From positions 124,001-188,000 of the forward strand of contig NZ_CALWUM010000001.1 of NCBI RefSeq assembly GCF_944384765.1: a DNA stretch of 64,000 nucleotides, given 5' to 3'. Position 1 is the first letter of the stretch. Each line of letters opens with the position of its first letter. The notes below the pieces were generated by a model that saw only the letters and a program-made list of their open reading frames with translations, had not been told where the DNA came from and did not search any database. The DNA is from an uncultured Agathobaculum sp. Lineage in GTDB: Bacteria > Bacillota > Clostridia > Oscillospirales > Butyricicoccaceae. This document shows positions 1 through 6,877 of this stretch, piece by piece. The translations under genes were made by a program, and so were the position numbers.

Positions 1-4
1 TCAT
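1..4 (-). CDS. Start codon of next minus-strand gene (partial, likely BlaR1/M56-type)
   Basis: Only ATG plus one base of this gene lies in the window. A strong ribosome binding site (AGGAGGGG, plus-strand 11-18) sits 6 bases before the ATG and directly follows the stop of the BlaI-type repressor. BlaI genes are usually followed by a BlaR1/MecR1 M56 membrane peptidase, so that is the likely identity. This is inference from context only. Confidence 0.4.
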
Positions 5-21
5 ATCCTACCCCTCCTGTC

Positions 22-393
22 CTACCGTCCCTGCGCGTCCAGGAAGGCGCGCAGGTCTGCCATGTCCTGCTCGGTCAGCGCGCCTGCGTCCGACAGGCTC
101 GCGACCAGATTTTTCACCGACCCGCCGCACAGCCGGCGCACAAAGCTCGTGCTCTCCCGCTGCAGGTAGGTCTTGCGCGAGATAAGCGGCGTGTAATAGT
201 TCTGCCGCCCCTCCTTTTCGCACGAAAGAAAGCCCTTGTCACACAGGCGCGAGAGGAACGTGAGCACGCTCGTCGCCTTCCACTCCTTGCTCACGCGCTG
301 CTGCACGGCCGCGGCGGTTACCGGCGGCTCGAGCGACCAGACCGCCTGCATCACCTCAAGCTCGGCGTCCGGCAGGCTCTTCATCGTCTTCAT
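22..393 (-). CDS. BlaI/MecI/CopY-family transcriptional repressor
   Basis: A 123-residue winged-helix repressor of the BlaI/MecI family. The N-terminal two thirds (about residues 5-75) carries the typical LPDAELEVMQAVW start and a TSVLTFLSRLCDKGFL recognition region; the rest is the dimerisation tail. Such repressors control beta-lactam or cell-wall stress genes and are removed by proteolysis through a BlaR1-type sensor. The next gene starts 17 bases downstream on the same strand, consistent with a blaI-blaR1 operon. Two dyads in its own promoter (412-423 and 444-455) suggest autoregulation. No beta-lactamase gene is visible here, so the true target is unknown. Confidence 0.88.
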   Translation of the reverse strand: MKTMKSLPDAELEVMQAVWSLEPPVTAAAVQQRVSKEWKATSVLTFLSRLCDKGFLSCEKEGRQNYYTPLISRKTYLQRESTSFVRRLCGGSVKNLVASLSDAGALTEQDMADLRAFLDAQGR

Positions 394-411
394 CCAGATC
401 CCCCCTTTTCT

Positions 412-469
412 CTACAAACGTAAAACCATTTTCTATTTTTATTCTACATACGTAGAGCTATCCTGTCAA
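412..469 (-). promoter_or_regulatory. Promoter and twin operators of the BlaI-type gene
   Basis: On the minus strand TTGACA (464-469) and TAGAAT (441-446) are 17 bases apart. The dyad CTACATACGTAG (444-455) overlaps the -10 and spacer, and a second copy CTACAAACGTAA (412-423) lies downstream of it. These match the CTAC/GTAG-type half sites expected for BlaI-family binding. Confidence 0.75.
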
Positions 470-496
470 GTCATATTTTGTTTACAGTTTGGAACG

Positions 497-525
497 TTGA
501 CAGCACCCGGGTTTTGCTGTATGCT
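497..525 (+). promoter_or_regulatory. Sigma-A promoter for the 570-1866 gene group
   Basis: TTGACA (497-502) and TATGCT (520-525) with a 17-base spacer, about 45 bases before the first start codon. It faces away from the BlaI promoter. Confidence 0.7.
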
Positions 526-569
526 AACAGTGTAAAACCAACCCTCGCAACCATAAAAGGAGCAAAGAT

Positions 570-1007
570 ATGCGCAAATTCACCGCGCTCGGGTTTGCGA
601 TCTGCGGCACTCTTCTGGTGGTGCTGCTGTTCATCGCCGGGCGCATGCTGTATGTCCATCTATACAGCCAATCCTTTGCAGATATCGCAGAGACCGACAC
701 GCCTGCTGTGCTCAGCATTACGGAAAACAGCACCGCGCTGCCCGACATCACCGACCCCGGAAGGATCAGCGCGTTCACCGAGCTGCTTGACAGCTATACT
801 TATAAACCATACCCGCATCTCTTTCAGCCCGGCAAGGAGCAGCTGACCGCCAGCTGCCTCACGGTTACCTTTGAAAACGGCAATTCGATCGGCGTCAATG
901 CGGATGGATATGTGTTCATAGGTGGCGAGCTGCGCGACATCGAGGGCAGCCGCGGGCAGGAATTTTATCACAAACTATACGTTCTGGTCTATCCGAACGC
1001 AAGCTAA
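570..1007 (+). CDS. Small membrane-anchored protein of unknown function
   Basis: A 145-residue protein with one N-terminal membrane segment (about residues 7-28) and an extracytoplasmic domain of roughly 115 residues. The ribosome binding site AAAGGAG is 9 bases before the ATG. The soluble part has no motif I recognise; it is compact and looks like a small beta-rich domain (SCLTVTFENGNSIGVNADGYVFIGG). The barnase-like lipoprotein gene starts 12 bases downstream with its own AAAGGAG site, so the two are co-transcribed. A role linked to the nuclease is only a guess from position. Confidence 0.7.
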   Translation: MRKFTALGFAICGTLLVVLLFIAGRMLYVHLYSQSFADIAETDTPAVLSITENSTALPDITDPGRISAFTELLDSYTYKPYPHLFQPGKEQLTASCLTVTFENGNSIGVNADGYVFIGGELRDIEGSRGQEFYHKLYVLVYPNAS

Positions 1008-1019
1008 AAGGAGCACCCT

Positions 1020-1619
1020 ATGAAAAAGTTAACATCGCTGTGGCTGACGCTGCTGCTCGCGCTCGGCGCGCTGACCGGCTGCACACCGGATACGAGTGTC
1101 GGCGTGATCGGCGGCGCGGACGGGCCGACCCAGGTCTACGTTTCGGATGAGGGCAGCACGGCCGCCGCGGGCGACCCCAGCACCGCCGCCGGCGAGCAAA
1201 TGGGCCCTGCGGTCACCGGAACCGAAACCGTGCTGCGCGGCAGCGAGCCGATCGCCGAGGACGGCAGCTACGACACCCGCGACGCGGTTGCGCTCTACCT
1301 GATGGAATACGGCACCCTGCCGCAGAATTACATCACCAAGGCTGAAGCGCAGGCGCTCGGCTGGGAGGGCGGCTCACTGCTCGCTTACGCGCCCGGCAAA
1401 TCGATCGGCGGCGACCGATTCGGCAACTATGAGGGCGCGCTGCCGGAAAAGGATGGCCGCACCTACACCGAGTGCGATATTGATACCGCGGGCGCTGACG
1501 AGCGCGGCGCGGAACGCATCGTGTTTTCAAACGACGGGCTGATTTTCTACACCGCTGACCACTACCAGACATTCACACTGCTTTTGGGGGAGGAACAAGA
1601 TGAGGGAGCTGCTGCTTGA
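1020..1619 (+). CDS. Lipoprotein ribonuclease of the barnase family
   Basis: A 199-residue secreted lipoprotein with a C-terminal barnase/N1-type RNase domain. Residues 1-21 form a lipoprotein signal peptide ending in LTGC. Residues 28-37 read GVIGGADGPT. A low-complexity linker follows, then the RNase domain (about 85-190) with LPQNYITKAEAQALGW, APGKSIGGD and DHYQTF, all close to barnase. Glu151, Arg166 and His181 align with the catalytic Glu73, Arg87 and His102 of barnase, so the enzyme should be active. Barnases are normally released as free enzymes; membrane anchoring is unusual. The inhibitor gene overlaps the 3' end by 20 bases. Confidence 0.9.
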   Translation: MKKLTSLWLTLLLALGALTGCTPDTSVGVIGGADGPTQVYVSDEGSTAAAGDPSTAAGEQMGPAVTGTETVLRGSEPIAEDGSYDTRDAVALYLMEYGTLPQNYITKAEAQALGWEGGSLLAYAPGKSIGGDRFGNYEGALPEKDGRTYTECDIDTAGADERGAERIVFSNDGLIFYTADHYQTFTLLLGEEQDEGAAA

Positions 1620-1866
1620 CGCAGAGACCCTGTACACGCGCGACCAGGCACACGACGCGCTAGCCAAGGTCTTTGGTTTTCCCGCGGATTACGGCCGCAA
1701 TCTGGACGCTTTATACGATCTGCTGACCGCCTATCCCGCCGCGCGGCTGACCCTGCGCCATGCGGAGATGCTGGTCATCCACATGGGCAACTACGGCGAG
1801 CTGCTGTTACGCGTGCTGGCGGATGCGGCGGCGGAAAACCCTTCCTTTATCCTGCAAACCGAATAA
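1600..1866 (+). CDS. Barstar-family ribonuclease inhibitor
   Basis: An 88-residue cytoplasmic protein of the barstar family, which blocks barnase-type RNases by plugging the active site. The family core FPADYGRNLDALYDLLTAYP is present; Asp36 and Asp40 sit where the barnase-contacting Asp35 and Asp39 of barstar lie. The start codon is inside the nuclease gene in another frame (20-base overlap), so translation is coupled and the inhibitor should be made with the nuclease, protecting the cell before export. A bidirectional terminator follows 7 bases after the stop. Confidence 0.9.
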   Translation: MRELLLDAETLYTRDQAHDALAKVFGFPADYGRNLDALYDLLTAYPAARLTLRHAEMLVIHMGNYGELLLRVLADAAAENPSFILQTE

Positions 1867-1873
1867 AACGAGC

Positions 1874-1909
1874 AAACCCCGCCCGAACCGATCGGTTCGG
1901 GCGGGGTTT
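1874..1909. terminator. Bidirectional intrinsic terminator
   Basis: A perfect long stem (CCCCGCCCGAACC with its complement) flanked by AAA and TTT runs between the convergent barstar and MATE genes. It can serve both strands. Confidence 0.85.
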
Positions 1910-1911
1910 TA

Positions 1912-3291
1912 TCATGCCGTCTCGCCGGGCAGACGCTGTTTGCCGTCCGCCGGGTCGCGCGGCATGGCGCGGCGCAGCGTCGAGCGGAGCAGCACGAGCG
2001 AGATCACAATCGACAGATAATCCGCCACCGTCTGGGTGAAGTTGATGCCGTTCAGGCCGAACACCGCATCCAGGATATACAGCAGCGGGATAAAGAACAG
2101 GCCCTGGCGGCAGACCGAGAGCACGGTCGCGGGCAGCGGGCGGCCGAGCGCCTGCATGCTGTTGATGGCGAGGAACAGCAGGCCCAGGATCGGCCCGGCC
2201 AGCGAGGTCGCAATCAGCATCGGCCCGCCATAGGCGACCACCTCGGCGTCGTCGATGAACAGCCCGACCACCGGCTCACTCCATATAATATATACCGCGC
2301 TGAGCACCGTGCCGCAAATCAGGGTCAGCACCGCACTGAACTTGAGGATACCCCAGAAGCGGTCGCGGTTGCTTGCGCCGTAGCAGTAGCCGAGCAGCGG
2401 CTGGATGCCGTTGGCAATACCCATGTGGACAAAGGCGATGAACATATACGCCTTGGTGACAATGCCCATCGCGGCGACCGCCTTGTCGCCGTATGCCACC
2501 AGCGCGTTATTGAGCAGCACGGTCGCCACGCTCATCAGCGCGGAGTTTGCGCCCGCAGGCAGGCCAATGGACAGCACGCGGCCGCCGATCCCCTTGCCTG
2601 CGCGCAGCGCGGCCGGGTGGATGGACAGCAGCGGGCTTTTGCGCGCAAAGTAATAGAGATAGTACACGCAGCCGAACACATTGCCCAGCACGGTCGCAAT
2701 CGCCGCACCCGCGGTGTCCATGCCAAAGGTCAGGATGAAAATCGGGTCGAGCACGATGTTGACCACTGTGCCGATCATGCCGCCGATCATGGAAGCCTTG
2801 GCCGCGCCCTCGCCGCGCACGGTGTGGCCGAAGGTGTTGGCAAACAGGATAAACGGCGCGCCGAGCGCAATGTAAAACAGATAGTCTTTGGAAAACTGCC
2901 AGGTGTTTTCAGTCGCGCCGAGCAGGGCGAGCAGCGGGTCCATAAACACGATGATCAGCCCGCCGAGCACCACGCCGAAGGCGAGCGAAGCATAGCAGCA
3001 GAACGAGGACGCGGCGCGCGCCTTATCCTTTTCATTCTGGCCGAGCAGAATGGAGATCACCGCGCTGCCGCCGATCCCCAGCAGGTTGGCAATCGCCATA
3101 TACATGACAAACACCGGATTGGTCAGCGAAACGGCCGCAACCTGAAACGCATCGTGCGTCTGGCCGACGAAAAACGTGTCCGCCATGTTGTACACCACGA
3201 GCACAAGCGACGAGATCACGGTCGGAATCGCCATTTGCAGCACCGCTCTTTTGATTGGCGCTTTTTCAAATACCTGTTCGTTTTGGTTCAC
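1912..3291 (-). CDS. MATE-family multidrug efflux transporter
   Basis: A 459-residue polytopic membrane protein with about 12 hydrophobic segments in two repeats, the usual MATE size. The start PIKRAVLQMAIPTVISSLVLVVYN and the motif ADTFFVGQ (about residues 37-44) are typical of the NorM/MepA/DinF group, which exports cationic drugs using a Na+ or H+ gradient. The start codon is GTG (3289-3291) with AGAGGGTGG upstream. The MarR-family gene lies 53 bases upstream on the same strand and probably controls it. A dyad resembling the one in the marR leader sits before this gene (about 3315-3326). Confidence 0.92.
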   Translation of the reverse strand: MNQNEQVFEKAPIKRAVLQMAIPTVISSLVLVVYNMADTFFVGQTHDAFQVAAVSLTNPVFVMYMAIANLLGIGGSAVISILLGQNEKDKARAASSFCCYASLAFGVVLGGLIIVFMDPLLALLGATENTWQFSKDYLFYIALGAPFILFANTFGHTVRGEGAAKASMIGGMIGTVVNIVLDPIFILTFGMDTAGAAIATVLGNVFGCVYYLYYFARKSPLLSIHPAALRAGKGIGGRVLSIGLPAGANSALMSVATVLLNNALVAYGDKAVAAMGIVTKAYMFIAFVHMGIANGIQPLLGYCYGASNRDRFWGILKFSAVLTLICGTVLSAVYIIWSEPVVGLFIDDAEVVAYGGPMLIATSLAGPILGLLFLAINSMQALGRPLPATVLSVCRQGLFFIPLLYILDAVFGLNGINFTQTVADYLSIVISLVLLRSTLRRAMPRDPADGKQRLPGETA

Positions 3292-3344
3292 AAAACCACC
3301 CTCTCACAAAAATGTATGCTGGCAAACTATTTGACCAAAATTTT

Positions 3345-3785
3345 TTATTCCAGACTTTGCAGCATCTTGCGGCACAGCGCCTTAAACTGCGCGGTCTCCT
3401 GCTCGGTCAGCGCCGCGGTGAAGCGGTGCTCGACCTCCTCGCGGATGGACAGGCACAGCTCATGCAGCTGCACGCCGCGCGGCTCAAGCTCGATTTTTTT
3501 GCACCGCCCGTCCTGTTCCACGCTTGTGCGCCGGATCAGCTGTTTGCGCTCCATCAGCGTGAGCATTTTGGAGGCTGTCGCCCGGGTGATGAAAAATTCC
3601 GCCTCGATGTCCTTCTGGAACACGTCCTCCCCGCGGTGGTTATACAGAAAATCCGTCACCCACAGGTTCATCAGGGAGCACTCGTCAAACGCCTTGCGGC
3701 TGTACAGGTAGTGCGCCAGCCGCACCGCGTGATTATCCAGCTTTTTGATGTAGAAGTTGACATCTGTATTGCTCTCGCCCTGCAT
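3345..3785 (-). CDS. MarR-family transcriptional regulator
   Basis: A 146-residue winged-helix regulator. The core FQKDIEAEFFITRATASKMLTLMERKQLIRRTSVEQDGRCKKIELEPRG is the MarR DNA-binding region with its beta wing (about residues 50-110). I place the start at 3785 because GGAGGTG lies 6 bases upstream; longer in-frame starts have no ribosome binding site. It precedes the MATE pump in the same direction, the usual arrangement of a drug-responsive repressor and its efflux gene. Confidence 0.88.
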   Translation of the reverse strand: MQGESNTDVNFYIKKLDNHAVRLAHYLYSRKAFDECSLMNLWVTDFLYNHRGEDVFQKDIEAEFFITRATASKMLTLMERKQLIRRTSVEQDGRCKKIELEPRGVQLHELCLSIREEVEHRFTAALTEQETAQFKALCRKMLQSLE

Positions 3786-3805
3786 ACGGCACACCTCCCT
3801 TTTTG

Positions 3806-3850
3806 TTTGCTTGCAAATTATATGATAGCCTGATCTGCTGCAAATGTCAA
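3806..3850 (-). promoter_or_regulatory. marR promoter with palindromic operator
   Basis: TTGACA (3845-3850), 17 bases, TATCAT (3822-3827). Just downstream of the -10 is the perfect dyad TTTGC-TT-GCAAA (3806-3817), a likely MarR-type operator at the transcription start. Confidence 0.65.
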
Positions 3851-3916
3851 CCGGCAAGATGCCGCAATTTACGCGCCGCGGCAGGTCATTTCCCGTGCAG
3901 CCTGTGCCGCGCCGCA

Positions 3917-3944
3917 AAAAAACGGCCGCTTTGCGGCCGTTTTC
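3917..3944. terminator. Intrinsic terminator of the LacI-family gene
   Basis: Stem AACGGCCGC-TTT-GCGGCCGTT with a T run on the minus strand, 16 bases after the LacI-family stop codon. Confidence 0.8.
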
Positions 3945-3959
3945 CATGCAGGCAGGGGG

Positions 3960-5003
3960 TTATTCAATATTCTCTGCGCAGATAATCGAAATACTGGCGC
4001 TCTGCTGGTCGGTGGCAGGCTCCTCCTGCTTTTGCAACAGGTCGCCCAGCAGCATCAGCGGCTGGTAGCCCTGCCGGTACAGATCCTGCGTGATGGTCAG
4101 GTCGAGCGAGCCCTCCTGCAGCATGGTTTTGCGCCGCGGGGACATATCGTGTGCAATCACGCGGATCTTGCCCGCCATTCCGGCGGCCTTGACCGCGTCC
4201 ACGCATCCGGTCACGCTGCGGTTGGCCATGTAGATCGCGCGCAGGCCGGTGATGTTTTGCAGCGCCTCGGTTACCTTATTATAAGTACGGCGGTAATCGT
4301 TGTAGGTTTCCACCACGTCGATCTGCTCGGCATAGAAGCCGCGCTCGCGCATACGGGCGCAGAACCCGTCCAGCCGCGTGCGGTGGCCGTTATACTCCAG
4401 GTTGCCGACCATTGCCAGCACATGGGCCTCCTGCGGGATGCACTTGCTGAGCAGCTCGGCGGCGATCCGGCCGCTCTTGGCATAGTCCTGCCCCACAAAG
4501 CACAGGCGGCGGCTCTCCGGCAAATCCGAGTTAAACGTGATGCACGGGATATGCTTTTCCGCCATCTCGTTGACCTTTGCCTCGATTGTCAGATCGTTGA
4601 GTGCACAGAGCGCGATCCCCTGCGCGCCCCAGCTGAGCAGTTCATCCAGCAAATCAATCGTCTCGACCGGAATGTCGCTCTCGCAGGTGCACACACGCAC
4701 CTGTGCGCCGCGCTCGGCCAGCACAGCGCGCGCCGCGTCGATCCCACGGGTGACCTCATCGCGGAACGGACCCGCCCAGTTGGGCAGCACGACACCCAAA
4801 CGCACGGGCGGCAGCTGCTGGCCGGTGCCGGCCTGCCGGTGCGCCTCGCGCGGGGACAGATAGCCGACCTCGCGGATCGCATTGAGCACGCGCTCGCGCA
4901 CATCCGCGCGGACATAGGAACGGTTGTTGAGCACGCGGTCGACCGTGCCGCGTGAAACCCCGGCGCGTTCGGCCACCATCTGGATCGTTGGACGTTTGTT
5001 CAT
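3960..5003 (-). CDS. LacI-family sugar-responsive repressor
   Basis: A 347-residue LacI/GalR-type regulator. Residues 5-50 form the helix-turn-helix (TIQMVAERAGVSRGTVDRVLNN) and hinge helix; residues about 65-345 form a type I periplasmic-binding-protein-like effector domain. The recognition helix reads RGTVDRVL where most LacI members read TVSRVL. I take the start at 5003 (MNKRPTIQ) with AGGTGAG upstream. It is divergent from the sugar-binding lipoprotein gene. Two identical palindromes AGCACA-N5-TGTGCT lie in its promoter region, and three AGCACA half-sites lie at the transcription start of the lipoprotein gene, so it probably represses itself and that gene. Confidence 0.9.
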   Translation of the reverse strand: MNKRPTIQMVAERAGVSRGTVDRVLNNRSYVRADVRERVLNAIREVGYLSPREAHRQAGTGQQLPPVRLGVVLPNWAGPFRDEVTRGIDAARAVLAERGAQVRVCTCESDIPVETIDLLDELLSWGAQGIALCALNDLTIEAKVNEMAEKHIPCITFNSDLPESRRLCFVGQDYAKSGRIAAELLSKCIPQEAHVLAMVGNLEYNGHRTRLDGFCARMRERGFYAEQIDVVETYNDYRRTYNKVTEALQNITGLRAIYMANRSVTGCVDAVKAAGMAGKIRVIAHDMSPRRKTMLQEGSLDLTITQDLYRQGYQPLMLLGDLLQKQEEPATDQQSASISIICAENIE

Positions 5004-5030
5004 TTCTCTCACCTGCCAGTTGTTTTCCTT

Positions 5031-5112
5031 ATTATAGCACAAATTCTGTGCTTTGTGTGCATCAAAACGCAGGCTTGTTCATTCATATGTGCAAGAGCAC
5101 ATATCATGTGCT
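5031..5112 (-). promoter_or_regulatory. LacI-family promoter with two AGCACA-N5-TGTGCT operators
   Basis: The minus-strand -10 is TATAAT (5031-5036). Operator 1 (5036-5052) lies in the -10/-35 spacer and operator 2 (5096-5112) upstream. Both have perfect AGCACA/TGTGCT arms around 5 bases and are 60 bases apart centre to centre, close to six helical turns. The rest of 5113-5376 is AT-rich with no gene seen. Confidence 0.7.
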
Positions 5113-5376
5113 TTCTTTCCGACCCTAAAACACGGCATTTTGCCTGTCCGCTCTGCATTTTTGCGCCGGCCGGTCTGCATTTCAGCTGGTTTTTCCTTTA
5201 TTTTTTTGCTTTATCTTTGTCGAGAATGGCTAACTTTTCGGCCGTAAAATCGTCATTATTCCAATTTGCAATCCATTAACGCTCAATTTTTCGTGTTTTT
5301 GAACAAATACAGGCAATTCCCAAACATTTTGCCGGCCTTATCCGGACGGGCTGTTTTTTTCTCCCATTTTATCCGA

Positions 5377-5429
5377 TTGACAACTGCTTTATGCCGGATT
5401 ATAATAAGCACATAAAAGCACAGAGCACA
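5377..5429 (+). promoter_or_regulatory. Consensus promoter of the sugar locus with three AGCACA half-sites
   Basis: TTGACA (5377-5382), 17 bases, TATAAT (5400-5405): a perfect sigma-A promoter. AGCACA occurs at 5407-5412, 5417-5422 and 5424-5429, directly over the expected start of transcription. These are the same half-sites as in the LacI operators. Confidence 0.75.
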
Positions 5430-5463
5430 CAAACACATATTGAGAGAGAAAGGATGTAACGAC

Positions 5464-6484
5464 ATGAAAACCAAAAGATTGCTCGCTGCTCTGATGGCCG
5501 GTACTCTGATGCTCACCATGGCTGCTTGCAGCAGTGGCACCACCAGCAGCGAAACCACGGACGATAGCGGCTCCGCTGCAGAAGGCAGCGAAGGCGGCTA
5601 CCGCATCAGCATGGTCCTCAAGACCAACTCCTCCGAGTTCTGGAAGATCATCCAGGCCGGCGCTGAGGCATATGCTGAGGAGCATCCGGATCTGGTTTCC
5701 GAGCTGTCCATCAAGGGCCCCCCGTCTGAGACCAGCTACCAGGAGCAGATCAACATGATCCAGACCGATCTGTCCGACGATACCTTCGACGGCTACCTGA
5801 TCGCTCCGCTGCAGTCTGATTCTGTCGCAAAGCCTGATTGCGGATATCGACCGCCCGGTTATGGCGTTCGATACCGACATCGACTCCGATAAGTGCCTGG
5901 CCTTCATCGGCACCGGCAACAAGAACGCTGCTAAGGAAGGCGCTCTGGCTGCGGTAGAGGCTGCTAAGGAAGCCGGCTGGGAAGAGATCAAGTGCATTGA
6001 GATCGCGGGCGTTCAGGGCGACGCGACCAACACCGCTCGTATGGAAGGCTACGAGGAAGGCATCACCGAGGCCGGCGGCGAGTTCCTCACTGACGAGGTT
6101 CAGTATGCTGACGCAACCGCAACCAAGGCTGTTGACGCAATGAACGGCATCATGGGTCGTTACCCGGACGGCATTGCCATCATCTGCTCGAACAACGACG
6201 ATATGGCGATCGCGGCGGCTCGTACCGCGCAGGCTAACCCGGCTTACGCAAACACCATCTTCCTCGGCTTCGACGGCCAGCAGTCCGCTTGCGAAGCGAT
6301 CCTGGAAGGCAACCTGACCATGTCTGCTGCGCAGAACAACTACGACATCGGCTACAAGGCTGTTGAGAACATGGTTAAGTACCTGCAGGGCGAAGAGTAC
6401 GGCGACGTTGATACCGGCACGGAGATCGTCACCAAGGACAATGCGCAGGACCGCATCGACCGCTTCGCTGAGTGGCTGGCGTAA
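5464..6484 (+). pseudogene. Sugar ABC transporter substrate-binding lipoprotein, frameshifted
   Basis: A ribose/inositol-type periplasmic-binding lipoprotein of about 340 residues, split by one frameshift. The first part (from 5464) has a lipoprotein signal ending MAACSS and the start of the binding domain (YRISMVLKTNSSEFWKII). The second part continues in another frame (MAFDTDIDSDKCLAFIGTGN to the stop at 6482-6484). Both frames stay intact on their own sides; the break lies at about 5831-5836, where LQSDSVAK should run into LIADIDRPVMAF. A 2-base loss or 1-base gain explains it: either a recent mutation or a sequencing error. No permease or ATPase gene is nearby. Confidence 0.8.
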
Positions 6485-6530
6485 CAACAAAACCGTCTGA
6501 TCACTCCAAATATTTTATTCGATCATCTGT

Positions 6531-6557
6531 TATGCAGGCGGCCCGGCCGCCTGCATA
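6531..6557 (+). promoter_or_regulatory. Strong hairpin after the binding-lipoprotein gene
   Basis: Near-perfect palindrome built from TATGCAGGCGG and CCGCCTGCATA around 5 bases. No T run follows, so it may stabilise the 3' end of the abundant lipoprotein message rather than stop transcription. Confidence 0.5.
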
Positions 6558-6560
6558 CAG

Positions 6561-6805
6561 AAAGAACCGGATGCTTTGAGCTTTTATATCAGGTTCAATC
6601 ACATTTTATCGTTGATAAAGCCCAGAACCCATTTTCTCTTCCAAACAAGTGACGCTCCAACGTTTGTTTTCAAGAAAAACTGGATGCTTTGAGCTTTTAT
6701 TACAGGTAAGCAAACCCACCCACGGCTTGATAGGACCAACCCTCCTATTTCCTCTTACGAACAAGTGGCGCTCCAACGTTTGTTTTTAAGAAGAATCAGG
6801 ATGCT
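6561..6805 (+). repeat. Imperfect tandem repeat, about 115-base period
   Basis: Two full units and the start of a third. The unit opens with GGATGCTTTGAGCTTTTAT (6569 and 6682; a partial copy near 6799) and ends with AACAAGTG(A/G)CGCTCCAACG followed by TTTGTTTT (6644 and 6760). No open reading frame is credible. It fills most of the 393-base gap where transporter genes would be expected. Confidence 0.7.
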
Positions 6806-6877
6806 CTGCATCATCCCTCCTGGATATGCACAGCTTACTGCGCCTTCAAGTCCGGCCGACCAGCAAAGGAGAACAAC

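Noticed and set aside
2425-3711. Long plus-strand open frame opposite the MATE and MarR genes
   Set aside because: It is His/Arg-rich, lacks a ribosome binding site and mirrors the codons of two clear genes on the other strand. GC-rich coding DNA often leaves such shadows.
5055-5279. Short plus-strand frame between the LacI-family gene and the lipoprotein gene
   Set aside because: AT-rich, Cys/Phe-rich, no ribosome binding site, and it runs through an operator of the LacI-type regulator.
5820-5860. Programmed ribosomal frameshift in the binding lipoprotein
   Set aside because: There is no X-XXY-YYZ-type slippery site with a downstream structure at the junction, so mutation or sequencing error is more likely.
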